Below are positions 52,699 through 62,185 of a stretch of DNA of 64,000 nt, in pieces. The stretch lies in NCBI RefSeq assembly GCF_047246645.1, contig NZ_JBFOKR010000002.1, forward strand, positions 265,739 to 329,738, in the 5' to 3' direction. Position 1 is the stretch's first letter. Every line of letters begins with the position of its first letter. The DNA comes from Ferdinandcohnia sp047246645 (lineage in GTDB: Bacteria; Bacillota; Bacilli; Bacillales; Bacillaceae_L). The translations under genes and the position numbers were made by a program. The notes below the pieces were generated by a model that saw only the letters and a program-made list of their open reading frames with translations, did no database searches and was not told the DNA's origin.

Positions 52699-52727
52699 AA
52701 CAAGGCACGATTAACTCGCGCCTTGTT
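52699..52727 (-). terminator. Terminator after tig
   Basis: AACAAGGC and GCCTTGTT arms, with an inner CGA/TCG pairing, followed on the minus strand by TTGTACC and T-rich sequence. Confidence 0.8.
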
Positions 52728-52743
52728 ATTCCCTTATCTATTA

Positions 52744-54030
52744 TTATGCAACACTTTTGCTGTTTTCTACAAGAAAATCGATTGCTTTTCTAATTTTTAA
52801 ATCTTCTTTAATTCCATCTAAGCCACCAAGCATTTTTGTAAGTTCGTCCACTGAAGTACCGTACATTGTTGACATGTTTTCAAGTTCAGCAGTTACTTCT
52901 TCTTCAGTTACTTCTATATTTTCAACTTTTGCAATTGCTTCTAAAGTTAGGTTGATACGAACTCGCTTACCAGCATCTTCTTTCATTTGTTCACGAAGTG
53001 CATTTTCATCTTGACCAGAGAATTGGAAGTATAGATCAAGGTTCATACCTTGCATTTGTAAACGTTGTTCGAATTCACGTACCATACGGTCTAATTCAGT
53101 GTTAACCATAGCTTCTGGTACATCAATCTCTGCATTTTCAGCAGCCTTTTCGATTAACGTATCTTTTAAGTGGTTTTCAGCATCACGCTTCTTTGTTTCT
53201 TCTAAACGTGTTCTAGTTTTAGATTTAAGTTCGTCTAATGTTTCAACTTCGTCATTAACATCTTTAGCAAACTCATCATCTAAAGCTGGAAGTTCTTTTG
53301 CTTTAATTTCGTGTACTTTTACTTTAAATGTTGCTGGCTTACCTGCTAGGTTTTCAGCATGGTATTCTTCTGGGAATGTTACTTCAACATCCGTTTCAGC
53401 ACCTGCTGCTACACCAACTAATTGCTCTTCAAAACCTGGAATGAATGATCCAGATCCAATTTCAAGAGAATAGTTTTCAGCTTTTCCACCTTCAAATGCT
53501 TCTCCATCAACGAAGCCTTCAAAATCGATTACAACTGTATCACCGTTTCCAATAGCGCCTTCTTCTTTTACAACAAGTTCAGCGTGACGCTCTTGTAGTT
53601 GAGTTAATTCAGCATCAACCTCTTCATCAGAAACAGTATCTTCAAGTCTTTCTACTTCAAGACCTTTGTACTCTCCTAATTTCACTTCAGGCTTTACTGT
53701 AACTTTTGCAGTGAAGATAAGGTTTTGGCCTTTTTCAATTGTCTCGATATCAATTTCAGGACGATCTACTGGCTCAATACCAGTTTCTTTAATTGCAGCT
53801 TCATATGCATCAGGAAGAATGATATCTAATGCATCTTGATATAATGATTCTACCCCAAAGCGCTTTTCAAACATTCCACGAGGCATTTTACCTTTACGGA
53901 ATCCTGGTACGTTTACTTGTTTTACTACCTTTTTGAATGCTTCGTCAAGTCCTTCATTGAACTTTGCAGCGTCAACTTCTATTGTTAGAACGCCTTGATT
54001 TCCTTCTAACTTTTCAAATTTTGCAGACAT
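52744..54030 (-). CDS. tig: Trigger factor (ribosome-associated chaperone, peptidyl-prolyl isomerase)
   Basis: 428 residues. Ribosome-binding N-terminal domain with the signature GFRKGKMPR near 43-51, FKBP-type PPIase domain at about 150-240 (VVIDFEGFVDGEAFEGG), and an extended helical chaperone C-terminus. Role: binds nascent chains at the exit tunnel. ATG 54030 with AGGGA upstream. Order ysoA-tig-clpX as in B. subtilis. Confidence 0.98.
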   Translation of the reverse strand: MSAKFEKLEGNQGVLTIEVDAAKFNEGLDEAFKKVVKQVNVPGFRKGKMPRGMFEKRFGVESLYQDALDIILPDAYEAAIKETGIEPVDRPEIDIETIEKGQNLIFTAKVTVKPEVKLGEYKGLEVERLEDTVSDEEVDAELTQLQERHAELVVKEEGAIGNGDTVVIDFEGFVDGEAFEGGKAENYSLEIGSGSFIPGFEEQLVGVAAGAETDVEVTFPEEYHAENLAGKPATFKVKVHEIKAKELPALDDEFAKDVNDEVETLDELKSKTRTRLEETKKRDAENHLKDTLIEKAAENAEIDVPEAMVNTELDRMVREFEQRLQMQGMNLDLYFQFSGQDENALREQMKEDAGKRVRINLTLEAIAKVENIEVTEEEVTAELENMSTMYGTSVDELTKMLGGLDGIKEDLKIRKAIDFLVENSKSVA

Positions 54031-54269
54031 TTATTGTTCCCTCCAACATCTATTTACTAACTATTTATTCCTATGTAATTTGCTACTACTCTTCATCCCG
54101 CATTAACGGTCAGTAATAGGAGTTTCACTTATCCGATAGGGCATCCAAGCATTTTGCAACCCCTACATTATAACACAGAATGTTAACCTTTCAACAGATA
54201 GAATATTTTTATGTTGTTAGAAAGTTTAACCAACAAAAACATTTTATAAAAGTAATAAGTAATTACCGC

Positions 54270-55292
54270 TTATTGTATAAAAGAAATACTCTCTATTTTC
54301 TCTAGTTTTTCAAGTGTATGCTTTAGTTGAAATAGGCTTACTCCATACTCTTCCTCAAGCTCCCGATTCTCTATTTCAATTCCTTGTAGCTCAGCACTAT
54401 ATAAATGTAATGCAGCGGCAAACATAGGAATTTCTTCTATTTTAAGAGTAAAAGGATATAACACAAATAAGTGTCTTAGCAACAAGTCCTTAGCTGTTTC
54501 ATATAGGCTAGGGTTGTTGTGTTGCAGCTTATCTTCCAGTAAAGAAAGTATCTGTTGTGTATAAATCGAAGTAGATGGGTCCTCTAGTTTAGATGGATTA
54601 ACCATTATTGTTTCTTTGAACTTTTCTACCTCTATCTCTTCATCAATCTGATTATTTACTAATAACTGTATTGCTAAAGTTTTTGCGATGGGATGCTTGT
54701 CCTTACTTCTCAAAAATTCAATAAATATGTCTAAAAAGCGTCGTATATTCAGGTCTTTTAGTGACTGAATTATTTGTAGCTGTTGTCCAAGATCTGTTTG
54801 TTCCAGGAGGACGTATTGCAGTTGTTCTCTTACATCCTCTCTAGATGTTTCTTCCTGTTCTATAGTAGGACTAGTACGTATCATTCTTTTGCTTAGCTCT
54901 AGGAGTTGCGTAAGATTATCTAAGTAATCCATAGGTACTGATCCTTCATCTAAGACAGCCTCAATTGTCGACTTTACTTCATCATATTGTCCAAGTTGAA
55001 CGAGAATCATAACGTAAACTTGTAAAACATGAAAGTAGTCACCGATATCTTCCTTCAGCATAACTAAGCAGTTTTCCTTCGCTTCTTCAAATTTACCTAA
55101 TTCAAATAAAGCAATAACAATACCTAACTCTATTTCATGATTCCCTTTTTCAAGTTCTTGAGCCTGAGTTAATAGAGAAAGCGCATCCTTAAAGTGTTTG
55201 GTTTTAAGTGCATCAAGCCCCTTTTCCATCAATCTTTCTTTAAGTTGTGGAAATTGTATAACTTTATCATTCTTTTTTGTTTGTTTACCCAT
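54270..55292 (-). CDS. ysoA: TPR repeat protein YsoA
   Basis: 340 residues from ATG 55292 (MGKQTKKNDKVIQFPQLK); the frame opens to 55358 but earlier ATGs lack a ribosome site. All-helical with TPR-like repeats at about 20-125 (DALKTKHFKDALSLLTQAQELEKGNHEIELG, then LFELGKFEEAKENCLVML, then LVQLGQYDEVKSTIEAVL). The rest is helical without known motif. No membrane segment. In B. subtilis ysoA lies between leuD and tig, is 339 residues long and has no settled function. Confidence 0.85.
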   Translation of the reverse strand: MGKQTKKNDKVIQFPQLKERLMEKGLDALKTKHFKDALSLLTQAQELEKGNHEIELGIVIALFELGKFEEAKENCLVMLKEDIGDYFHVLQVYVMILVQLGQYDEVKSTIEAVLDEGSVPMDYLDNLTQLLELSKRMIRTSPTIEQEETSREDVREQLQYVLLEQTDLGQQLQIIQSLKDLNIRRFLDIFIEFLRSKDKHPIAKTLAIQLLVNNQIDEEIEVEKFKETIMVNPSKLEDPSTSIYTQQILSLLEDKLQHNNPSLYETAKDLLLRHLFVLYPFTLKIEEIPMFAAALHLYSAELQGIEIENRELEEEYGVSLFQLKHTLEKLEKIESISFIQ

Positions 55293-55360
55293 AGGTTTAC
55301 CGACCCCAAATATATTCATTTGAGTACTTAGTTTACCAATCAAAAAAAGAGAAAACAATA

Positions 55361-55382
55361 GGGTGAGACTTACATCCCACCC
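55361..55382 (-). terminator. Terminator of the ilv-leu operon, overlapping the leuD end
   Basis: 8-bp stem (GGGTGGGA with TCTCACCC, one G-U pair), loop of 6 nt. The first arm includes the last leuD codons. Minus strand continues TATTGTTTTCTCTTTTTTTG. Confidence 0.82.
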
Positions 55383-55960
55383 ATTTTTCTCTCATACTCA
55401 TCTATTTTTTGTTCATAAGAAAGTGTTTTGTCAATTTCATCCCAACCGTTTAAAAGCATTTCTTTCCAATAAGAATTAACAGTAAACTCTCTAGTAAAAC
55501 CATTACTATCAGCTATTGTCTGCTTTTCTAACGAAACTGTACATTCATAATTAGGACTGGTCGCTTCTTTTAAAAAGTATTCTACGTCTTCCTTATCTAC
55601 TACAATAGGAAGTAATCCATTTTTTAAACAATTATTATAAAAAATATCTGCAAATGATGGGGCAATAATTACTTTAAAACCATAATCCTGCAACGCCCAT
55701 GGTGCATGTTCACGAGAAGAGCCGCATCCAAAGTTTTCATTTACAACAAGAATTGTTGCTTCGGCATTTTCTGGTCGATTCAGTTCAAATCCAAGTTCCG
55801 GCGTTCCCTCTGAAGTAAATCTCCAGTCAAAAAATAGATATTTACCAAAACCTACGCGTTCAATACTTTTTAAGAATTGCTTGGGGATAATTTGGTCAGT
55901 ATCTACATTTGTACGGTCCATACCTGCAACCTTACCTTTATGTGTGATAAATGGTTCCAT
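55370..55960 (-). CDS. leuD: 3-isopropylmalate dehydratase small subunit
   Basis: 196 residues, aconitase swivel domain. Signature DRTNVDTDQIIPKQFL near 14-30 and NFGCGSSREHAPWAL near 71-85. Role: with LeuC isomerises 2-isopropylmalate to 3-isopropylmalate. 2 nt after leuC, last gene of ilvBHC-leuABCD. Confidence 0.97.
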   Translation of the reverse strand: MEPFITHKGKVAGMDRTNVDTDQIIPKQFLKSIERVGFGKYLFFDWRFTSEGTPELGFELNRPENAEATILVVNENFGCGSSREHAPWALQDYGFKVIIAPSFADIFYNNCLKNGLLPIVVDKEDVEYFLKEATSPNYECTVSLEKQTIADSNGFTREFTVNSYWKEMLLNGWDEIDKTLSYEQKIDEYERKMGGM

Positions 55961-55962
55961 CG

Positions 55963-57390
55963 TTACGCCTCCTTCCCTAGTGCTGTTTTTTGCATTGTTC
56001 GTACATCTACGAACCTTCCATGAATTGCTGCAGCTGCTGCCATCGCTGGGCTTACTAAGTGTGTTCGTGCACCCTTACCCTGTCTTCCCTCAAAGTTTCG
56101 GTTAGATGTCGAGGCACAGCGTTCACCTGCTGGTACTACATCTGGATTCATACTTAAGCACATACTGCAACCCGCATCGCGCCATTCAAATCCCGCCTCA
56201 CGAAATACCGCAGCCAACCCTTCTTTCTCGGCCTGGATTTTGACTTGTTGAGAACCAGGTACAACAAGGGCTCTTACAGTTGGAGCAACCTTATGCCCCC
56301 TAATAACCTCTGCTGCTTCTCTTAAATCACTGATTCTTGAGTTTGTACATGACCCAATAAATACATGCTGTACTTCAATTTCTGAGATAGGAGTTCCAGG
56401 CGCTAGTCCCATATATTCATAGGCTCTCTGAGCCATTTTACGATCTACTTCTCTATTAAAATCCTCAGGAAATGGTACTGTGTCTTCGATAGTTACACTC
56501 ATAGATGGGTTTGTACCCCATGTAACGGTCGGTAAAATTTCTTCTGCATGTATTTCTACAACTTGATCAAATACAGCACCCTCGTCGGTAGCAAGCTCTC
56601 TCCATCTATTTATAGCCAGATCAAAATCAACACCAATAGGACTATATTTCCTGCCTTTTAAATAAGAAAAGGTTACTTCATCAGGACTAATTAACCCTGC
56701 CTTCGCACCACCTTCAATTGACATATTACAGATTGTCATTCGCTCTTCCATTGACATATTGCGAATGGCCTCACCGGTATACTCAATGACATGACCTGTT
56801 CCGAAGTTAATTCCATATTTTTTTATAATCGTTAAAATAACATCCTTTGCTGATACTCCGTTCGCTAATGGTCCAACGATATTTACCTGCATTGTTTTTG
56901 GCTTATGTTGCCATAATGTTTGAGTAGCAAGTACGTGCTCAACTTCACTTGTACCAATTCCAAACGCAAGTGCACCAAACGCTCCATGCGTGGATGTGTG
57001 ACTATCTCCGCAAACAATTGTTTTGCCAGGCTGCGTTAACCCAAGCTCTGGACCAATAACGTGAACAATTCCCTGTTCAGGACTATGTAAATCCGCTAGT
57101 TTAATAGAAAAGTCTTGGCAGTTTTTTTCTAGTGCGCTCATTTGTTTTGCTGCAATTTCATCCTTTGTATTAAAACGGTCACTAGTAGTAGGTACATTAT
57201 GATCCATTGTTGCAAAAGTCAAATCAGGTCTTCTAACTTTTCTATTTTTTATTCTTAATCCCTCAAAGGCCTGGGGAGAGGTTACTTCATGGACAAGATG
57301 TAAGTCTATGTAGAGTAGATCAGGTTTCCCCTCTTCTTGGTTAATAACATGCTTCTCCCATATCTTTTCAATGATTGTTTTTGGTGCCAT
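55963..57390 (-). CDS. leuC: 3-isopropylmalate dehydratase large subunit
   Basis: 475 residues, aconitase family. The 4Fe-4S ligand cysteines lie in GSCTNSR near 346 and GCSMCLSMN near 406-414; DSHTSTHGAFGALAFGIG near 130 is also present. Role: catalytic subunit with LeuD in leucine synthesis. ATG 57390, GGAGGAGAAAGGG upstream. A 431-bp gap with a repeat element separates it from leuB. Confidence 0.97.
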   Translation of the reverse strand: MAPKTIIEKIWEKHVINQEEGKPDLLYIDLHLVHEVTSPQAFEGLRIKNRKVRRPDLTFATMDHNVPTTSDRFNTKDEIAAKQMSALEKNCQDFSIKLADLHSPEQGIVHVIGPELGLTQPGKTIVCGDSHTSTHGAFGALAFGIGTSEVEHVLATQTLWQHKPKTMQVNIVGPLANGVSAKDVILTIIKKYGINFGTGHVIEYTGEAIRNMSMEERMTICNMSIEGGAKAGLISPDEVTFSYLKGRKYSPIGVDFDLAINRWRELATDEGAVFDQVVEIHAEEILPTVTWGTNPSMSVTIEDTVPFPEDFNREVDRKMAQRAYEYMGLAPGTPISEIEVQHVFIGSCTNSRISDLREAAEVIRGHKVAPTVRALVVPGSQQVKIQAEKEGLAAVFREAGFEWRDAGCSMCLSMNPDVVPAGERCASTSNRNFEGRQGKGARTHLVSPAMAAAAAIHGRFVDVRTMQKTALGKEA

Positions 57391-57466
57391 ATCGTCCCTT
57401 TCTCCTCCTTTTGTAAAATCGATTTTATCTTTAGGTTGTTTTCGTAAACTTTATTGTTTTTATCAC

Positions 57467-57654
57467 AGTTGATTTACCCTCCATTCGGATGCTTTCCGCG
57501 GGCGTGGCTTGACCCTCCTCGTCGCTACGCTCCTGTGGGGTCTCAAGTCTCCCGCTTTTCCCGCAGGACTTTGAGAGGCTTCTTTGAATTCTCCCACGCA
57601 CGAAGAAAATGCAATGCATTTTCGAGGAGTCACCGCCTTCCTCTTCAATCAACT
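57467..57654. repeat. GC-rich palindromic intergenic element, copy 2, inside the ilv-leu operon
   Basis: About 188 bp bounded by AGTTGATT (57467-57474) and AATCAACT (57647-57654). Shares GCTTTCCGCGGGC, CCTCCTCGTCGC and GCTCCTG-GGGGTCTCA blocks with copy 1. An inner stem pairs TCCTGTGGGG with CCCGCAGGA. Short frames that cross it on either strand are artefacts. Confidence 0.85.
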
Positions 57655-57744
57655 TGGATTGCATATTTTAACTATGCAACAATCTTTTACAAAATAGCCT
57701 ATCTTTATTTCACAATTCCTATAAAATGTACTTTTTATAAGGTA

Positions 57745-57774
57745 CCCCTCACTTTTTCCAAATTAAGTGAGGGG
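57745..57774 (-). promoter_or_regulatory. Hairpin after leuB (possible mRNA processing or stability element)
   Basis: 10-bp stem CCCCTCACTT/AAGTGAGGGG with a 10-nt loop, 48 nt after the leuB stop. The minus strand continues TACCTTATAAAAAG without a proper U-run, so read-through is likely. Confidence 0.6.
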
Positions 57775-57821
57775 AATTAATTTTTCTTTATAGTCAACCA
57801 ATTGACATTTGAAACAATTTC

Positions 57822-58934
57822 CTATGCATAAGCTGCCATGATATTCGAGATTGCCCCATCCTCTACAAGGGCTTCTTTAATACGCTCGATCATTTCGGTT
57901 GTGGTGACTGGTCGTTTACCAAGTTTAGCTACATCAGCTGTACGGTAACCTGCATCTAACACTTGTTCTACTGCCTTTTCTATCGCTTTTGCTTCTTCTT
58001 CCATACCAAAGGATAGGCGAAGGAGCATCGCGGCAGATAAAACAGTTGCAACTGGATTTGCTAGATTCTTCCCTGCAATATCAGGTGCAGATCCATGAAT
58101 CGGTTCATACAGACTTGGTCCTTCTGATGAAAGACTAGCTGAAGGAAGCATTCCTAATGAACCTGTTAACATGGATGCTTCATCACTTAAAATATCTCCA
58201 AACATATTTTCCGTAACAACGACATCAAATTGTCTCGGATTTCGGATTAGCTGCATTGCTGCATTATCTACAAGCATGTGTTCAAGCGTTACGTCTGGGT
58301 ATTGATTTGCAACTTCCTCAGCAACTTCACGCCACATGCGGCTGGATTCCAATACATTTGCTTTATCAACAGATGTTACTTTATTTCTTCTTGTTCTTGC
58401 CATTTCAAAGGCCTTTTCAATAATTCTCTTCATTTCTGATCTTTTATAAGATAGTGTATCAACCGCTGTTTCCTCACCGTCGCTCATACTCCTGCCACTT
58501 GGCTTTCCAAAGTAAAGGCCACCTGTTAGCTCTCTCACAATTACAAAGTCTACATCTTCAACAATCTCTTTTTTAAGTGGAGATGAGTCTAATAGACTTG
58601 TAAAACATGTTACCGGCCTTACATTTGCGTACAGATTTAAAGCTTTCCGTATTTGGAGCAATCCTTTTTCAGGTCTTAAATGTGGTGGATTTGAATCCCA
58701 CTTCGGGCCACCAACTGCACCAAGTAGCACTGCATCACTCTTCTTACATATCTCCAGTGTTTCTGCAGGAAGAGGAGTGCCTTCGTAATCAATTGCCGTG
58801 CCACCTATTAAAGCGTACTGAAATGTAAATTCATGATTAAATTGCTCACCTACAGCCTTCAGTACTTCAATTGCCCCTTTTGTTACTTCTTTTCCAACTC
58901 CATCTCCACGAAGTACGGCAATACTTTTCTTCAT
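57822..58934 (-). CDS. leuB: 3-isopropylmalate dehydrogenase
   Basis: 370 residues of the isocitrate/isopropylmalate dehydrogenase family. LRGDGVGKEV near 8, DAVLLGAVGGPKWD near 68, substrate-site Y in GGLYFGKPSGR near 140, and the NAD loop EPIHGSAPDIAGKNLANP near 278. Role: oxidative decarboxylation of 3-isopropylmalate with NAD. Start at 58934 with GAGGAG upstream. 90 nt after leuA. Confidence 0.98.
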   Translation of the reverse strand: MKKSIAVLRGDGVGKEVTKGAIEVLKAVGEQFNHEFTFQYALIGGTAIDYEGTPLPAETLEICKKSDAVLLGAVGGPKWDSNPPHLRPEKGLLQIRKALNLYANVRPVTCFTSLLDSSPLKKEIVEDVDFVIVRELTGGLYFGKPSGRSMSDGEETAVDTLSYKRSEMKRIIEKAFEMARTRRNKVTSVDKANVLESSRMWREVAEEVANQYPDVTLEHMLVDNAAMQLIRNPRQFDVVVTENMFGDILSDEASMLTGSLGMLPSASLSSEGPSLYEPIHGSAPDIAGKNLANPVATVLSAAMLLRLSFGMEEEAKAIEKAVEQVLDAGYRTADVAKLGKRPVTTTEMIERIKEALVEDGAISNIMAAYA

Positions 58935-59024
58935 TCTGACTCCTCCTCTTTTATTTTTTCGCGAATTAGTAAGTCTCTTAGTAATAGCATTACCCTTCGC
59001 CTTTAAACACTGAAATTAGTAGGT

Positions 59025-60569
59025 TTATACACCAACCTTATCGAGTATCCTTTTGTTTTGCTCAACAGATAAGAGTCGATTCACTGCGTTTACATATGCT
59101 TTTGCAGAAGCTTCTAGCACGTCTTGAGCAGTCCCTCTTCCACTACTTTCATAGTTTTCATGCTTGATTTTCACATAAACTTCCGCAAGAGCATCACGCC
59201 CTGCACCAACTGATTGTATTCGATAATCATCAAGAGTAATTGTTATACCAATACATCGTTCCAGAGTGTTATATAGTGCTTCAACACTACCTGAACCAGT
59301 TGCCGCCTCTTGTATCTGATTACCTTCACGGTCCGTTAATGTGATAGTTGCTGTTGGAACTTGAGTCGTACCATATTGAACCTGCATCGCTGTTAATTGA
59401 TACGCATCTTCAAGATTTGTTAATTTTTCATCGACTAAAAGTGTAATTAAATCATCATCTGTGATCTCTTTTTTCTTATCTGCTAATGCTTTGAAGAGCT
59501 TGAATACGTGATTTACTTCTTGTTCTTCTAACGTATAGCCCAGTTCAATAATCCGATTTCGGAATGCATGTCGTCCTGAGTGCTTTCCAAGAACCATTGA
59601 ATTGGATTTTACTCCCACTAACTCAGGAGAGATGATCTCATAAGTGGTCTTTTCCTTTAGTACACCATCCTGATGAATTCCTGACTCATGGGCAAATGCA
59701 TTTTTACCGATAATTGCTTTATTAGGTGGAATTATCATCCCTGTAAGTTTACTAACTAAATCACTCGTTCTTTTTATTTCACCGAGATTTAATCTGGTTT
59801 TAGCTTTGTAGTAGTCTTGACGTATATGCAAGGCAACAGCGACTTCTTCTAAAGAAGCATTCCCAGCTCGTTCGCCAATCCCGTTAATCGTACCTTCGAT
59901 CTGTAATACTCCATGCTCTACAGCAGAAAGTGAGTTTGAAACCGCCATCCCTAAATCATCATGACAATGAGCGGATAGAATAACCTTTTCAATATTTGGC
60001 ACATTTTCTTGTAGATAGCTAAAAATTCTACCGTACTCTTCCGGCGTTCCATAACCGACGGTATCAGGGATATTAATAACAGATGCACCGGCATCAATTA
60101 CTTCTTTAATAATTTTCGCTAAAAAAGGTAAATCCGAACGACTCGCATCTTCAGCTGACCATTGAATAATTGGAAAAAACTTAGAAGCGTACTTCACACT
60201 TTCAACAGCTGTTGCAATTACTTGATCAGGTGTTTGTTTAAGTTTATATGTCATATGAATGGGAGATGTTGCTATAAAGGTATGAAGCCGTGGTTCAACA
60301 CCACCCTTTAATGCCTCCCATGCAGCGTCAATATCATTTTTTGTGGATCGTGCAAGACCCGTAACCGAGCAATTTTTTATCATTTCGGCAATTTGTTTTA
60401 CCGACTGAAAATCACCCTCAGAGGAAGCAGGAAAACCCGCTTCCATTACATCCACATTAAGACGTTCCAGTTGCTTAGCTATTTCAAGTTTTTCATGAAG
60501 GTTTAAATTGACACCAGCAGACTGTTCACCATCACGTAATGTAGTGTCAAATATATTAATTTTCTGCAC
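59025..60569 (-). CDS. leuA: 2-isopropylmalate synthase
   Basis: 514 residues from GTG 60569 (GGTGG 6 nt upstream, start QKINIFDTTLRDGEQS); the longer frame to 60608 would overlap ilvC more. TIM-barrel HMGL-like catalytic domain with DTTLRDGEQ near 9 and the metal HCHDDLGMAVSNS near 201, then the C-terminal LeuA regulatory domain (about 375-510, DYRIQSVGAGRDALAEV) that senses leucine. Overlaps the ilvC end by 14 nt. Confidence 0.97.
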   Translation of the reverse strand: MQKINIFDTTLRDGEQSAGVNLNLHEKLEIAKQLERLNVDVMEAGFPASSEGDFQSVKQIAEMIKNCSVTGLARSTKNDIDAAWEALKGGVEPRLHTFIATSPIHMTYKLKQTPDQVIATAVESVKYASKFFPIIQWSAEDASRSDLPFLAKIIKEVIDAGASVINIPDTVGYGTPEEYGRIFSYLQENVPNIEKVILSAHCHDDLGMAVSNSLSAVEHGVLQIEGTINGIGERAGNASLEEVAVALHIRQDYYKAKTRLNLGEIKRTSDLVSKLTGMIIPPNKAIIGKNAFAHESGIHQDGVLKEKTTYEIISPELVGVKSNSMVLGKHSGRHAFRNRIIELGYTLEEQEVNHVFKLFKALADKKKEITDDDLITLLVDEKLTNLEDAYQLTAMQVQYGTTQVPTATITLTDREGNQIQEAATGSGSVEALYNTLERCIGITITLDDYRIQSVGAGRDALAEVYVKIKHENYESSGRGTAQDVLEASAKAYVNAVNRLLSVEQNKRILDKVGV

Positions 60570-61584
60570 GAGCACCCACCACTTCTTTCGCTTGTTTTTG
60601 TTTAACAAACGGCATCATTTCACGTAATTTACGACCCACAACCTCAATTTGATGCTCACTCTCACGTTTGTTAATTGCATTGAACTCTGGACGGTTGACT
60701 TGATTTTCTATAATCCAACCCTTTGCAAATTTGCCGGTTTGGATATCTTTTAAGACTTCCTTCATTTCTGCTTTTACATTTTCATTTACCACACGTGGGC
60801 CTGATACAAAATCTCCCCATTGTGCTGTGTCAGAAATGGAGTATCTCATTCCCTCTAATCCACCTTCGTACATTAAGTCAACGATTAGCTTTAGTTCGTG
60901 TAAACACTCAAAGTAGGCAACCTCTGGTTGATATCCCGCTTCTACTAATGTCTCAAAACCTGCCTTTACAAGTGAAGTAAGTCCTCCGCACAATACAGCC
61001 TGTTCTCCGAAGAGATCTGTTTCTGTCTCCTCTTGGAAAGTTGTCTCTAAGACCCCTGCTCGAGCAGCACCAATAGCTTTCGCATATGCTAGAGCAACAT
61101 CCTTTGCATTTCCAGTAACATCTTGCTCCACAGCAATTAATGCTGGTACACCCGCACCCTCTGTGAAGGTACGTCTTACTAAATGTCCTGGTCCTTTAGG
61201 GGCAACTAAGAACACATCCACAAAGCTTGGTGGAACTACCTGACTAAAATGAATATTGAATCCGTGTGCAAACGCTAATGCATTACCAGGTTTTAAGGCT
61301 GGTTCAATTTCTTCTTTATATACCTTTGGTTGATATTCATCTGGCAGTAATACCATTACAACGTCTGCTTGCTCAACTGCCTCACGCACTGAGAACACCG
61401 GAAGCCCGTCGCGTTTTGCTTGATCCCATGACTTTCCTTCACGAAGGCCAACAATTACATCTACTCCACTTTCGCGTAGATTTTGTGCATGTGCATGCCC
61501 CTGTGAACCATAACCAATTACAGCAACCTTTTTATTTGATAAAACAAAATCATTAACATCTCCGTTATAATATACCTTTGTCAT
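60556..61584 (-). CDS. ilvC: Ketol-acid reductoisomerase
   Basis: 342 residues from ATG 61584 (GGGAGAG 7-8 nt upstream; the TTG one codon earlier is less likely). Rossmann motif AVIGYGSQGHAHAQNL near 22-37, class I length (short form), metal site region LFGEQAVLCGG near 188. Role: converts acetolactate to dihydroxy-isovalerate with NADPH and Mg, for valine and leucine. Confidence 0.98.
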   Translation of the reverse strand: MTKVYYNGDVNDFVLSNKKVAVIGYGSQGHAHAQNLRESGVDVIVGLREGKSWDQAKRDGLPVFSVREAVEQADVVMVLLPDEYQPKVYKEEIEPALKPGNALAFAHGFNIHFSQVVPPSFVDVFLVAPKGPGHLVRRTFTEGAGVPALIAVEQDVTGNAKDVALAYAKAIGAARAGVLETTFQEETETDLFGEQAVLCGGLTSLVKAGFETLVEAGYQPEVAYFECLHELKLIVDLMYEGGLEGMRYSISDTAQWGDFVSGPRVVNENVKAEMKEVLKDIQTGKFAKGWIIENQVNRPEFNAINKRESEHQIEVVGRKLREMMPFVKQKQAKEVVGARAEN

Positions 61585-61666
61585 CAATAATCTCTCCCTT
61601 GTTAAAATTAAATTAGTTTTAGTAGAATGATAGCCTTTACGTTTTTACTTATAGGTGACTAACACT

Positions 61667-62185
61667 TTAAACGATTGAATAGGACTTCATATTCGAAACA
61701 ATCTTTTGATTGCCTCGTGTAAAAGCAGTTGTTCCAGTTCTGGCAATTTCCTTTATTCCATATGGCCTTAATAAATCGATTAATGCCTCAACCTTTTCAT
61801 ATTCACCTGTGACCTGAACAACTAAACTTTCCTTACTCACATCAATAATTGATGCTCGGAAGGGTTCTATCAAACTATATATTTCATTCCTACTTGCAGG
61901 GGTTGAGGCTACTTTTATAAGAGCAAGCTCTCTTGCAACGATTGCTTGATTCGTGATGTCCATGACCTTCAATACATCTATCTGTTTGTTGAGTTGTTTG
62001 GTAATTTGCTCAACACCAGCTTCATCATCTAAATGAATAACAAATGTCATTCGAGATACACCTTCTGTTTCAGAATGGCCAACCGTAATGCTCTCGATAT
62101 TGTAATGACGCTTAGTTAATAGTCCCGTTATTCGATTTAGCACTCCTGCTCGGTTATTTACGAGTAATGTTATGATTCTCTTCAA
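61667..62185 (-). CDS. ilvH: Acetolactate synthase small (regulatory) subunit
   Basis: 172 residues: N-terminal ACT domain (about 3-75: ITLLVNNRAGVLNRITGLLTKR) and the C-terminal ALS small-subunit domain. Role: raises activity of IlvB and confers valine feedback inhibition. Its ATG overlaps the ilvB stop by 4 nt, so it is coupled. Called ilvN in some genomes. Confidence 0.97.
   Translation of the reverse strand: MKRIITLLVNNRAGVLNRITGLLTKRHYNIESITVGHSETEGVSRMTFVIHLDDEAGVEQITKQLNKQIDVLKVMDITNQAIVARELALIKVASTPASRNEIYSLIEPFRASIIDVSKESLVVQVTGEYEKVEALIDLLRPYGIKEIARTGTTAFTRGNQKIVSNMKSYSIV

Larger units (their letters stand above)
52272..52743. other. 472-bp intergenic stretch between clpX and tig
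   Basis: Holds the clpX promoter candidate, a short dyad CGAACTA/TAGTTCG at 52343-52357 in the clpX leader, and the tig terminator at 52699-52727. Otherwise AT-rich with no gene that I can support. Confidence 0.55.
57391..57821. other. 431-bp spacer between leuB and leuC
   Basis: Contains a GC-rich palindromic element (57467-57654) and a strong hairpin (57745-57774). No terminator U-run and no obvious promoter, so the operon probably reads through it. Confidence 0.6.

Noticed and set aside
57431..57780. Short frames on both strands in the leuB-leuC spacer
   Set aside because: They lie in the GC-rich palindromic element, which occurs elsewhere without an intact frame.
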